From Paracoccaceae bacterium (lineage in GTDB: Bacteria > Pseudomonadota > Alphaproteobacteria > Rhodobacterales > Rhodobacteraceae), in NCBI GenBank assembly GCA_029242355.1, contig JAQWUC010000003.1, positions 1 through 37,135 on the forward strand: DNA of 37,135 nt, given 5' to 3'. This document shows, piece by piece, positions 15,702 to 23,604 of the stretch. The notes beneath the pieces were generated by a model. That model was not told the DNA's origin. It worked only from the letters and a program-made list of their open reading frames with translations, and did not search any database. The position numbers and the translations under genes were made by a program. Positions within the stretch are counted from its first letter, which is position 1. Each line of letters starts with the position of its first letter.

Positions 15702-18119
15702 ATGAAATTTACACTTTCATGGCTTAAAGATCATTTAAAAACAGATATGCACGTTGATGATATTGTCGAAGCATTAACGGATCTTGGACTTGAGGTTGAG
15801 AGCGTTAGTGACCCTACCAAGGAACTTAATCATTTCACTGTAGGTGAGATTGTCCAGGCTGAGCAACATCCCAACGCAGATCGTTTAAAAGTCTGTAAAG
15901 TTGCAACTGGTGATGGGTGTCGACAAATAATCTGTGGTGCTCCCAATGCTCGAAAGGGTATTAAAGTAGTTGTCGCGCATCCGGGAGATTATATTCCAGG
16001 CTTGGATACTGTTATAAAAGTCGGGAACATAAGAGGTGTTGAAAGCTATGGTATGATGTGTTCAGAACGGGAACTGATGCTATCAGATGAACATGATGGT
16101 ATTATAGAACTCGATAGCAAAGCATTGGTTGGAACAAAATACGTTGATCAGTGTAATGAGTTAGATATTGTTTTTGATATTGCTATAACCCCGAATCGGC
16201 CTGATGCTCTAGGGGTAAGGGGAGTTGCTCGCGATCTTGCGGCCAAGGGAGTTGGCGAACTGAAATTGAGAGAGATCCCAAGAGTAAAAGGTAGCTTTAA
16301 TAGTCCTATATCAATTCACCTTTCTAAGGATGTTCTGAATGAGGACTGTCCATTATTTGCAGGAAGATATATAAAAGGGGTCACTAACATGGAGTCGCCA
16401 AAGTGGCTTCAAGAAAGGTTAGTCGCAATTGGGCTGCGACCTATTTCAGCGTTAGTTGATATTACTAATTTTGTGACTTTTGATAGCGCCAGGCCTTTGC
16501 ATGTTTTTGACGCTTCTAAACTAAGTGGAGAATTAACAGTTCGAAAGGCAAGAAAAGGCGAAACTATAGTTGCTCTAGATGGATCCGAGTATACTCTAAG
16601 CTCTGAGGATACCGTTATCTCAAGTGGAAATGTAGTTGAATCAATCGCTGGAATTATAGGTGGAATGAATTCTGGTTGTGGAGGAGATACTAAAGATATT
16701 TTCTTAGAATCGGCATATTTTAATCCAATTTCTACAGCAAGAACTGGAAGACGATTAAGAATAAATTCAGATGCTCGATATAGGTTTGAGAGAGGCGTAG
16801 ATCCTTTGTTTGTTGAAAAAGGAATTGATTTTGCAACCCAATTGATTATTGATATTTGTGGTGGAGAAGTGTCAAAGACTTTATTAGAAGGAGAAACTCC
16901 ATATACTGATAAAGAGGTTATTCTTCGACCAAATCGGGTTGATAGCTTGGTTGGGATGAGAATTCCAAAAGTTGAACAAGAGCGCATTCTGATCGCATTG
17001 GGATTTAACGTTTCTCATAAGGATAACTTGTTATGTGTAAAAGTGCCGAGTTGGCGACCCGATGTTTATGGTGAAGCCGATTTAATAGAAGAGATAGTTC
17101 GTGTAACATCTCTATCAAAATTAAAAGGGATTCCCCTACAGAAGTCTAATTTAGGTGTGATGAAGCCAGTATTAACACCACTCCAGAATAGAGTTTCGCG
17201 AACACGTAGAGAAATAGTTGCCTTAGGAATGAATGAATGCATTTCTTACAGCTTTATCGACGAAAAAAGTGCAACCCTCTTTTCAGGGGCCATCCAAACT
17301 GTAGCGTTACTAAATCCGATAAGCTCTGAAATGACGCATATGAGACCAAGTTTGCTTCCTGGTCTGTTGCAGGCTGCGCGAAGAAATCAGGCACGAAGCC
17401 TAAATGATTTAAAATTGTTTGAACTTGGCGAAGTGTTTTTTGGTAGAAAACCTGGTGAACAAGCTATTCATGCAGGTGGTATTTTTGTAGGTAACTATTT
17501 ACCAAAAAATGCATTTGGTAATCAGCGAGAAGTAGATGTATTTGATGCTAAGAAAGTTGTTGAATCGACGTTAAATGATATGGGTGTTTCCGTTGAAAAT
17601 TTGTCAATTCTTCGCGATGGTGTACCGGCTTATTTTCATCCGAAGCGAGCTGGAAAAGTTTCTTTGGGGCCAAAAAATGCTCTTGCATCTTTTGGAGAAC
17701 TTCATCCAAAAATAGTTAAAGCGTATGATTTGAAGGGTCCAGTAATGGCTTTTGAAATATTTATTGAAAGAGTTCCCTTTTCTAAAAACCGAAAATTAAT
17801 TCGACCACCAATTAAAGTGTCAGAATTACAACCTGTCGAGCGTGATTTTTCCTTTGTAGTACAAACACGCTGTGAGGTTGATTTAATCAAGAAGGCAATA
17901 CTTAATGGTGAAAAAGGAGTTATTAACGAAGCTCGAGTTTTTGATATTTTTGAAGGTAAAGAAGCAGAGCAACAATTGGGTAAAAACAAAAAATCAGTGG
18001 CTTTTATGGTGCGATTACAACCTTTAAAGACAACATTTACTGATGCAGAGTTGGAAGCAATTTCTAAAAAAATTATCTCTCGTGTAGAAAAAATGACTGG
18101 AGCAAAACTGCGGTCATGA
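15702..18119 (+). CDS. pheT: Phenylalanine-tRNA ligase beta subunit
   Basis: Large subunit of PheRS, 805 residues. Domains in order: an N-terminal region MKFTLSWLKDHL; an EMAP-type tRNA-binding OB fold at about 40-150 (VGEIVQAEQHPNADRLKVCK); the B3/B4 editing domain at about 210-380 (RPISALVDITNFV, SARPLHVFDASKL); B5 at about 400-470; a catalytic-like core; and the C-terminal FDX-ACB anticodon-binding domain at about 710-805 (PPIKVSELQPVERDFSFVV). Together with PheS it edits and charges tRNA-Phe. GAGGATAC precedes the ATG. Its TGA overlaps the stop of the convergent ald gene within the palindrome TCATGA. Confidence 0.97.
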   Translation: MKFTLSWLKDHLKTDMHVDDIVEALTDLGLEVESVSDPTKELNHFTVGEIVQAEQHPNADRLKVCKVATGDGCRQIICGAPNARKGIKVVVAHPGDYIPGLDTVIKVGNIRGVESYGMMCSERELMLSDEHDGIIELDSKALVGTKYVDQCNELDIVFDIAITPNRPDALGVRGVARDLAAKGVGELKLREIPRVKGSFNSPISIHLSKDVLNEDCPLFAGRYIKGVTNMESPKWLQERLVAIGLRPISALVDITNFVTFDSARPLHVFDASKLSGELTVRKARKGETIVALDGSEYTLSSEDTVISSGNVVESIAGIIGGMNSGCGGDTKDIFLESAYFNPISTARTGRRLRINSDARYRFERGVDPLFVEKGIDFATQLIIDICGGEVSKTLLEGETPYTDKEVILRPNRVDSLVGMRIPKVEQERILIALGFNVSHKDNLLCVKVPSWRPDVYGEADLIEEIVRVTSLSKLKGIPLQKSNLGVMKPVLTPLQNRVSRTRREIVALGMNECISYSFIDEKSATLFSGAIQTVALLNPISSEMTHMRPSLLPGLLQAARRNQARSLNDLKLFELGEVFFGRKPGEQAIHAGGIFVGNYLPKNAFGNQREVDVFDAKKVVESTLNDMGVSVENLSILRDGVPAYFHPKRAGKVSLGPKNALASFGELHPKIVKAYDLKGPVMAFEIFIERVPFSKNRKLIRPPIKVSELQPVERDFSFVVQTRCEVDLIKKAILNGEKGVINEARVFDIFEGKEAEQQLGKNKKSVAFMVRLQPLKTTFTDAELEAISKKIISRVEKMTGAKLRS

Positions 18120-19229
18120 ATCGAGAAGGGTTTTGGGGTCCACAAAATTTAAATTTTGCGCTTTAGCAACAGCTCTATTGGTAACGTTACCATCATGAAT
18201 ATTAAGACCATTAAGTAAATGTTGATTTTCTGAACACGCTTTTTTCCAACCTTTATTCGCCAACTCTCTTATGAATGGTTTCGTTGCATGCGAAAGAGCT
18301 AAAGTGGATGTGTTTGGAACGGCTCCGGGCATATTTGCAACGCAATAATGAATTATATCGTCTACATTATAAATTGGGTTGTCATGAGTGGTGGCTGAAG
18401 AGGTTTCAAAACAACCACCTTGATCTATAGCGACATCCACCAAGACAGATCGCTTTTTAATTAGTGAAAGTTGTGATCGCGATACTAGCTTTGGGGCTTC
18501 TGCCCCGGGTACGAGCACGGCACCGATGATCATATCTGCGCTCTTGATAGCTTTTTCTATGGTTTCTTCTGAAGAAAAATTTGTATTGAAACGCGAGTGA
18601 AATATTTCGTCAAGGTATTTCAAACGCTTGATCGAATTGTCCATTAAGGTTACAGTTGCTCCCATACCCGAAGCGATCAAAGCAGCCTGAGTGCCCACGA
18701 CTCCTCCACCAATGATTAAAACCGTTACTGGTATAACCCCTGGTGCACCAGCAAGAAGCTTACCGCTGCCTCCGTTTGCTTTTTGTAATGCCCAGGCTCC
18801 CATTTGTGGTGCTAATCTTCCTGCTATCTCTGACATAGGTGCAAGCAGTGGTAGGGTTCCGTCGGTATCAGTTATTGTTTCATAGGCAATAGCAGTTGCT
18901 TTGCTATTTATTAACTCAGATGTTTGGTCTTTATCGGATGCTAAGTGAAGATATGTAAAAATCAGTTGACCTGAGTTGAGGTTGGCACGTTCAGACTGTT
19001 GCGGTTCTTTAACTTTTACTATCATTTCTGCATCAGAAAAAATTTCTGTAGACGTTACTATCCGTGCTCCGGCTTCGATATAATTATCATCTGAAAAACC
19101 GGATCCAACCCCTGCATTTTGTTCAATTATAACATCATGTTTATCAATCACTAATGACTTAACTATTGAGGGAGTTAAGCCAACTCGATATTCATGATTT
19201 TTGATTTCTTTTGGGCAACCTACCAGCAT
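18114..19229 (-). CDS. ald: Alanine dehydrogenase
   Basis: NAD-dependent oxidative deamination of L-alanine to pyruvate and ammonium, or the reverse. 371 residues, canonical length. Substrate and catalytic residues are in place: Arg15 (HEYRVGLTP), Lys74 (VKVKEPQ) and His95 (FTYLHLA). The Rossmann motif VLIIGGGVVGTQAA lies near 170, and the signature HYCVANMPGAVPNTST follows near 300. It is divergently transcribed from an Lrp-type regulator across a short interval, the usual arrangement for Lrp-controlled ald genes, so that protein is the likely regulator. Confidence 0.96.
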   Translation of the reverse strand: MLVGCPKEIKNHEYRVGLTPSIVKSLVIDKHDVIIEQNAGVGSGFSDDNYIEAGARIVTSTEIFSDAEMIVKVKEPQQSERANLNSGQLIFTYLHLASDKDQTSELINSKATAIAYETITDTDGTLPLLAPMSEIAGRLAPQMGAWALQKANGGSGKLLAGAPGVIPVTVLIIGGGVVGTQAALIASGMGATVTLMDNSIKRLKYLDEIFHSRFNTNFSSEETIEKAIKSADMIIGAVLVPGAEAPKLVSRSQLSLIKKRSVLVDVAIDQGGCFETSSATTHDNPIYNVDDIIHYCVANMPGAVPNTSTLALSHATKPFIRELANKGWKKACSENQHLLNGLNIHDGNVTNRAVAKAQNLNFVDPKTLLDS

Positions 19230-19333
19230 TATATTAATCCATTTTAATCAAAATAAGAATTATCATTATACAGCATGTTCTTGAATTATTTTACGTAAAT
19301 ATGCTAGAATATATAATAATAATGGTATATAAT
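19230..19333. promoter_or_regulatory. ald–lrp divergent regulatory interval with candidate promoters
   Basis: On the plus strand TTGAAT (19281-19286) and TAGAAT (19305-19310) are 18 bp apart; further TATAAT hexamers lie at 19314-19319 and 19328-19333. A direct repeat GAATTAT occurs at 19258-19264 and 19283-19289 (25-bp period), and AGCAT/ATGCT (starting about 19273 and at 19301) form a weak inverted pair. These are candidate Lrp-type contacts, unproven. Confidence 0.4.
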
Positions 19334-19828
19334 CCCACTAAAATACTTATTATAGGGAGAAAATTACTGAAAAATATAGATGTATTTGATCGAAAAATTT
19401 TAAGAATCATTCAAAAAAATGGGAGAATATCAAATTCTGATTTAGCAGATGAAGTTGGTTTATCGACATCAGCATGCCATAGGCGCCTGCAACGTTTATT
19501 CGATGACTCGATTATTAGAGAAGTCGTTGCGTTGGTAAGCGAGAAGGCAATTAAATTAAATTTGACTGTTTTCGTTGAAATTAAACTTTTGCGGCAGGTC
19601 GATGAAGTCTTGGAAGAATTTGAACGAGCGGTATGTCTCATACCGGAAGTACTAGAGTGTAATTTAATGGCCGGTTCTGCAGATTATCTTCTTAAGGTTG
19701 TGGTTGGCGATGCTGAAGATTTTGAGCGAATTCATAGAAAATATCTTTCGAGATTACCAAACGTATCAAACATGATGTCAAGCTTTTCGCTTAGGAAGGT
19801 CTATAAGACTACAGCTTTACCCATTTAA
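19322..19828 (+). CDS. Lrp/AsnC family transcriptional regulator, likely controlling ald
   Basis: DNA-binding feast/famine regulator. The N-terminal winged helix-turn-helix is clear (DVFDRKILRIIQKNGRISNS, then DLADEVGLSTSACHRRLQRL), followed by the RAM ligand-sensing domain (FVEIKLLRQ, LECNLMAGSADYLLKVVV). It is divergent from ald. The start is uncertain. ATGs at 19301 and 19322 have no Shine-Dalgarno, overlap promoter-like hexamers and add an odd hydrophobic tail (KILIIGRKLL). The only good site, GGGAG at 19355-19359, lies seven to eight bases before a CTG at 19367. I give the downstream ATG as a conservative start. The stop shares TTAA with the convergent gene. Confidence 0.88.
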   Translation: MVYNPTKILIIGRKLLKNIDVFDRKILRIIQKNGRISNSDLADEVGLSTSACHRRLQRLFDDSIIREVVALVSEKAIKLNLTVFVEIKLLRQVDEVLEEFERAVCLIPEVLECNLMAGSADYLLKVVVGDAEDFERIHRKYLSRLPNVSNMMSSFSLRKVYKTTALPI

Positions 19829-20724
19829 AATATATCCGAAATTTGTCCGACTATTAGAAAAGCTTTTCCAGATCGGGTATCAGCAATTTTAAATATTTGA
19901 TGATCTTCTGCTGTTGCCAATTTCTCTCGAAGTAACTTGTCAAACCGTCTCATCAGCATTAAGGTCGTATCGCGAAAAACTGTATCTGATTTTGTTCTAC
20001 TTTTCAGTTTCTTAATATGTTCATCAATTCCAACACAACTGAGCCTTCGCACATAATGTTTTTTTTCCGGTTTAACAAAATTTAACCAAGCCTCTACAGA
20101 CGGAGAGTCAATCTTTAAGTCATCAAGGTAAATGCCATCTTGTGCTAATAAATTTAAGAAATCTTCGCTGACTTGTAACAACTGCAGGACAGTGTTGTTT
20201 TTACGCGCTATCTCAAGGGCAATGAATCCTTCAGAGTCGTTTTTATCATTTGGAAAATGTAAAGCTTTTAAAAGTATATCCCAGGATAAAAAATCAGTTT
20301 CTAAACTGCTTTTAGGCAGTTCTTGCGATTTTTCTTTTATATTAAGCTCTAATTGATCTTTTATCAAAATCTCCTCAGTTTCCACTTGATCTTCTGCAAT
20401 AATTGTAGCCAATGTTTCTTGGGTTTTATTTGCAAGTTTAATTTTGAATAACTTGTTGTCTAACTGATGCATCTGCAAAGAGATTTTCTCTATGGCTTTT
20501 TCAACTTTGTCCTGTCGATTGCGTAACCTATTGAGTGATAAATTCAGTTTTGAAATTGAAGTAATTAGGTCAAAAAATTTAAATGAGCCGACAACAGTAA
20601 GAATAATAAAAAGAAACTTCCATAATGTTGTAAGTTTAGGTTCTTCGAACCAAAAGTAATGCGCAATAGCGTAAGAGCAAAAAGAGAGTGCGATTAGAAT
20701 AAGAATTTTAAAATTTTTAGTAAT
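19825..20724 (-). CDS. Uncharacterised membrane-anchored coiled-coil protein
   Basis: The frame is open from 20739 to its stop at 19825, but has no ATG, GTG or TTG before a TTG at 20478. Translated from an ATT at 20724 it gives about 299 residues: a hydrophobic segment at about 5-26 (FKILILIALSFCSYAIAHYF), a second at about 31-52 (LTTLWKFLFIILTVVGSF), a charged coiled coil at about 55-100, then a conserved-looking domain (ALHFPNDKNDSEGFIALEIA, LLAQDGIYLDDL, VFRDTTLMLMRRFD, ADTRSGKAFLIVGQ). I recall similar proteins of unknown function in Rhodobacterales. It follows greA on the same strand. The start is unresolved: ATT initiation, or an unseen base error upstream. Confidence 0.7.
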   Translation of the reverse strand: MTKNFKILILIALSFCSYAIAHYFWFEEPKLTTLWKFLFIILTVVGSFKFFDLITSISKLNLSLNRLRNRQDKVEKAIEKISLQMHQLDNKLFKIKLANKTQETLATIIAEDQVETEEILIKDQLELNIKEKSQELPKSSLETDFLSWDILLKALHFPNDKNDSEGFIALEIARKNNTVLQLLQVSEDFLNLLAQDGIYLDDLKIDSPSVEAWLNFVKPEKKHYVRRLSCVGIDEHIKKLKSRTKSDTVFRDTTLMLMRRFDKLLREKLATAEDHQIFKIADTRSGKAFLIVGQISDIF

Positions 20725-20768
20725 GTTACTATGAATCCGTTAATTTGAAAATCTATGGGTCTCTTTTC

Positions 20769-21239
20769 TTAGAAATAATCAATTTTAAGTATTTCAAAAC
20801 TCCGGCGCCCTCCTGGGGTTGCTACTTCCACGCTATCGCCCTCTTCCTTTGAAATCAGCGCTCGCGCCAATGGCGAACGCATATTTAGAAGATTATTTTC
20901 GATATCAGCTTCTGCTTCGCCTACTATTTGATATGTCTTCTTTTCTTCTGTTTCTTCATCAATAAGATCTACTGTCGCTCCAAATTTTATAGGTCCCGAT
21001 AATTTGGAAACATTAATTACATCGGCCAAGGAAATTATTGACTCTAGTTCTTTAATTCGGCCTTCTATGAACGATTGTTTCTCCTTAGCAGCATGATATT
21101 CAGCATTTTCAGATAAATCACCATGTTCTCGGGCTTCGGCTATAGCTTTGATAATATTAGGGCGGTCAGAACTCTTTAACTGGCGTAGTTCCTCATTAAG
21201 TTTATCAAATCCTGCTTTTGTGAGTGGAATTTTATCCAT
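20769..21239 (-). CDS. greA: Transcription elongation factor GreA
   Basis: Rescues backtracked RNA polymerase by stimulating transcript cleavage through the secondary channel. The N-terminal coiled coil carries the acidic tip and signature [19 protein letters not shown], followed by [13 protein letters not shown]. The C-terminal FKBP-like domain contains [23 protein letters not shown] and SPLARALI. I start at the ATG at 21239 (156 residues, the family length, [14 protein letters not shown]). An in-frame TTG five codons upstream is not supported. It is divergent from ETF-QO and upstream of the membrane coiled-coil gene. Confidence 0.96.
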   Translation of the reverse strand: MDKIPLTKAGFDKLNEELRQLKSSDRPNIIKAIAEAREHGDLSENAEYHAAKEKQSFIEGRIKELESIISLADVINVSKLSGPIKFGATVDLIDEETEEKKTYQIVGEAEADIENNLLNMRSPLARALISKEEGDSVEVATPGGRRSFEILKIDYF

Positions 21240-21287
21240 CTTTCTTACTTTCAAAAAATTGTTTGGCTTATCCGTTAGGCCTAGGTC

Positions 21288-21348
21288 GAAATAAAATTTA
21301 ATTTCTCTCTTAACAAAAATAAGTTTAATAAAAATTGAATTTTATTTC
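21288..21348. repeat. Imperfect 17-bp AT-rich inverted repeat between greA and ETF-QO
   Basis: GAAATAAAATTTAATTT (21288-21304) pairs with AAATTGAATTTTATTTC (21332-21348) at 16 of 17 positions, the exception being a G-T wobble, across a 27-bp spacer. It lies in the divergent intergenic region. Low complexity weakens its significance; it may be a cruciform, a regulator-binding pair or chance. Confidence 0.35.
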
Positions 21349-21402
21349 AAGAGCACCGTATTAAAATATTTTCGTAAACATTGGGCAAATTATCTTTTGA
21401 TG

Positions 21403-21431
21403 TTGTGCTCAAAAATCCTAATTGATATGTT
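21403..21431 (+). promoter_or_regulatory. Candidate promoter of ETF-QO
   Basis: TTGTGC (21403-21408) and TATGTT (21426-21431) with 17-bp spacing. A start near 21438 would exclude the upstream in-frame ATGs and fit the chosen ATG at 21472. Both boxes are imperfect. Confidence 0.3.
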
Positions 21432-21471
21432 CGTTCTATACGATCTAACACTAGGGACATGGTCAATAAAA

Positions 21472-23115
21472 ATGATGAGAGATACTATTGAATATGATGT
21501 AGTTATTGTTGGTGCTGGGCCTGCGGGTTTATCTGCAGCTATCAGGCTAAAACAACTCAATTCTGACACAACTGTGGTAGTTTTGGAGAAGGGATCGGAG
21601 GTTGGAGCACATATCCTCTCAGGGGCTGTACTTGATCCAGTTGGTTTAAATAGATTAATACCAGATTGGAGAGAGAGGGGTGCGCCAATTAATACTGCGG
21701 TATCTGATGACAAATTTCTTTTACTTGGTCCGGCGGGAAGCATAAGAATTCCAAATTTTCCAATGCCATCTTTTATGAAAAATCACGGTAATTATATCGT
21801 ATCCATGGCTAACGTGTGTCGGTGGCTTGAAAAACAGGCTGAGAGTTTGGGTGTTGAAATCTTTCCTGGAATGGCTGTCTCCGATCTTGTATATGATAAA
21901 AAAAATAGCTTAAAAGGCGTCATTGCTGGTGAATTCGGTGTGAAAAAGGATGGCAGCCAAGGACCAAATTACGAACCCGGAATGGAACTCCATGGTAAAT
22001 ACGTGTTTCTTGCTGAGGGGGTTAGAGGATCACTGACAAAGAAAGTGATCAAAAAATACAAACTTTCAGATGCCGCAGATCATCAAAAATTTGGATTGGG
22101 AATGAAAGAGATTTGGGAAGTTCAACCAGATAAGCATAAAGAAGGTCGTGTTTTACATACTATGGGTTGGCCACTAGGAAAGAACGCTGGAGGTGGCTCA
22201 TTCGTATACCACGCTGAGAAAAATCAAGTTTTTCTCGGTTTTGTTGTGCACCTTAATTACAAAAACCCATTTCTCTTTCCTTATATGGAGTTTCAAAAAT
22301 TCAAAGGTCATCCATTTATAAGTGATTTGTTAAAAGATGGGAAAAGAATAGCTTATGGTGCAAGAGCAATATCTGAAGGTGGATGGCAATCCATTCCTCA
22401 AGTAGTTTTCCCAGGGGGAGCCTTATTGGGGTGTTCCGCAGGTTTAGTAAATGTGCCAAGAATAAAAGGCAATCATAACGCTATGATTTCTGGTATTGAA
22501 GCAGCTGAGGCCGCCCACCAGGCTATCTCTTCTGGACGATATAGGGATGAGCTTGTTGAATATGAACATCGGCTAAGGACTGGAGCCATCGGTAAAGATT
22601 TAAAACGAGTAAGGAACGTTAAACCACTCTGGTCAAAGTTTGGTATGGTTGCATCGCTTTTCTTGGGGGGTCTTGATATGTGGGTTGCAAATATAACCGG
22701 TCACACTTTATTTGGTACATTAAAGCACGGAAAGTCAGATTCCGACTCTACTGGTAAGGCTGAAGATTATAGAAAAATCGTTTACCCAAAAGTGGACGGT
22801 GTCATAAGTTTTGATAGATTAACTAATGTAAGCTTTTCTGGTACAAACCATGAAGAAGACCAGCCCTGTCATTTAAATTTGGGGAACCAGTCTGTTCCGC
22901 TAACTATAAACAAACCTAAATACGAAGAACCTGCCCAAAGGTACTGTCCCGCAGGTGTTTACGAAATTGTGCAAGGTAGTTCGAATAAATTGAAATTTCA
23001 AATAAATCCACAAAACTGCGTACATTGCAAAACGTGTGATATTAAGGATCCAAGCCAGAATATAACCTGGGTAACTCCAAACGGTGGTGATGGACCCAAT
23101 TATTCAAATATGTAA
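21472..23115 (+). CDS. Electron transfer flavoprotein-ubiquinone oxidoreductase
   Basis: Membrane-associated FAD/4Fe-4S protein that passes electrons from ETF (fatty acid and amino acid dehydrogenases) to ubiquinone. 547 residues from this start. The FAD site is EYDVVIVGAGPAGLSAAIRL near the N-terminus, with SEVGAHILSGAVLDPVGLNR following. The quinone/membrane region is around GWPLGKNAGGGSF. The C-terminal cluster cysteines are in RYCPAGVYE and NCVHCKTCDIKDPSQNI. The frame extends 25 codons upstream, but that extension has no homologous character and covers a candidate promoter, so I start at the ATG pair at 21472/21475. Etf subunits are not in the window. Confidence 0.95.
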   Translation: MMRDTIEYDVVIVGAGPAGLSAAIRLKQLNSDTTVVVLEKGSEVGAHILSGAVLDPVGLNRLIPDWRERGAPINTAVSDDKFLLLGPAGSIRIPNFPMPSFMKNHGNYIVSMANVCRWLEKQAESLGVEIFPGMAVSDLVYDKKNSLKGVIAGEFGVKKDGSQGPNYEPGMELHGKYVFLAEGVRGSLTKKVIKKYKLSDAADHQKFGLGMKEIWEVQPDKHKEGRVLHTMGWPLGKNAGGGSFVYHAEKNQVFLGFVVHLNYKNPFLFPYMEFQKFKGHPFISDLLKDGKRIAYGARAISEGGWQSIPQVVFPGGALLGCSAGLVNVPRIKGNHNAMISGIEAAEAAHQAISSGRYRDELVEYEHRLRTGAIGKDLKRVRNVKPLWSKFGMVASLFLGGLDMWVANITGHTLFGTLKHGKSDSDSTGKAEDYRKIVYPKVDGVISFDRLTNVSFSGTNHEEDQPCHLNLGNQSVPLTINKPKYEEPAQRYCPAGVYEIVQGSSNKLKFQINPQNCVHCKTCDIKDPSQNITWVTPNGGDGPNYSNM

Positions 23116-23139
23116 CATTAAGATTTTCCAACTGAATAT

Positions 23140-23178
23140 TCACTGATTTGAATATGGTTTCTTCGAAAAACTCAGTGA
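23140..23178. repeat. 7-bp inverted repeat before the TPR gene
   Basis: TCACTGA (23140-23146) and TCAGTGA (23172-23178) are perfect complements across 25 bp, with a small inner TTTC-TTC-GAAA hairpin. It sits in the 78-bp gap between ETF-QO and the TPR gene, without a T-run, so it is not a typical terminator. Confidence 0.25.
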
Positions 23179-23193
23179 CCATAATAGGGAATT

Positions 23194-23604
23194 ATGAGAA
23201 ATTTAAGCTATAATTTTTTTGTACAATTAAAAATGAGGATATTTGTACTATCGCTTGTTGGATTTGTATTTTTGCTATCTTTCCCAGCCATTGGTGCCTC
23301 TGGGCAATATCTAGTTGCAACCAAGGCTGCTAGGAATAATGATTTTGATTTAGCTTCAAAAAATTATTTGTCGCTTATAAAACATGGCATTTCTGAAACT
23401 TTGATTGTCCAAGAGGCGTTGTTATTTTCTGTCCTTGCAAATGACTTGGATTCGGCGTTGAAACTTTCAACGATAATTGAGCAACAGAGTGTCAGATTTC
23501 CTACAGCAGGTCTAATCTCTTTGGTAAGGCTTTTTAATAAAAGGAAGTTGACCAAGTTCAGGACTTGCTTTCTCAATATGAAGAAATTTTACCCAGATAT
23601 TTAA
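23194..23604 (+). pseudogene. TPR-repeat protein, N-terminal fragment of a frameshifted gene
   Basis: This frame carries a signal peptide (MRIFVLSLVGFVFLLSFPAI, from residue 14) and the first tetratricopeptide-like helices (GQYLVATKAARNNDFDLASK, VQEALLFSVLANDLDSALKL). After about SLVRLFNKR it loses family character and stops. The continuation, KEVDQVQDLLSQYEEI, is in the -1 frame starting at 23541, right after an AAAA run at 23539-23542. Joined through one extra A, the two frames give a single protein of about 560 residues, which matches my memory of the secreted TPR protein found between ETF-QO and ispE in Rhodobacterales. AGGGA three bases before the ATG is a close but usable site. Confidence 0.75.

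Noticed and set aside
16409-16987. A 192-codon antisense frame within pheT
   Set aside because: pheT is a full-length, motif-complete gene here; the long shadow follows from its codon use.
21279-21286. TAGGCCTA-like palindrome near the greA start
   Set aside because: An 8-bp palindrome without a repeat, spacing or partner; too short to support a site.
23530-23570. Programmed -1 frameshifting in the TPR gene
   Set aside because: No X XXY YYZ heptamer is in register: the codons there are TTT AAT AAA AGG, and slipping AAA back by one would read TAA. An indel or sequence error explains it better.
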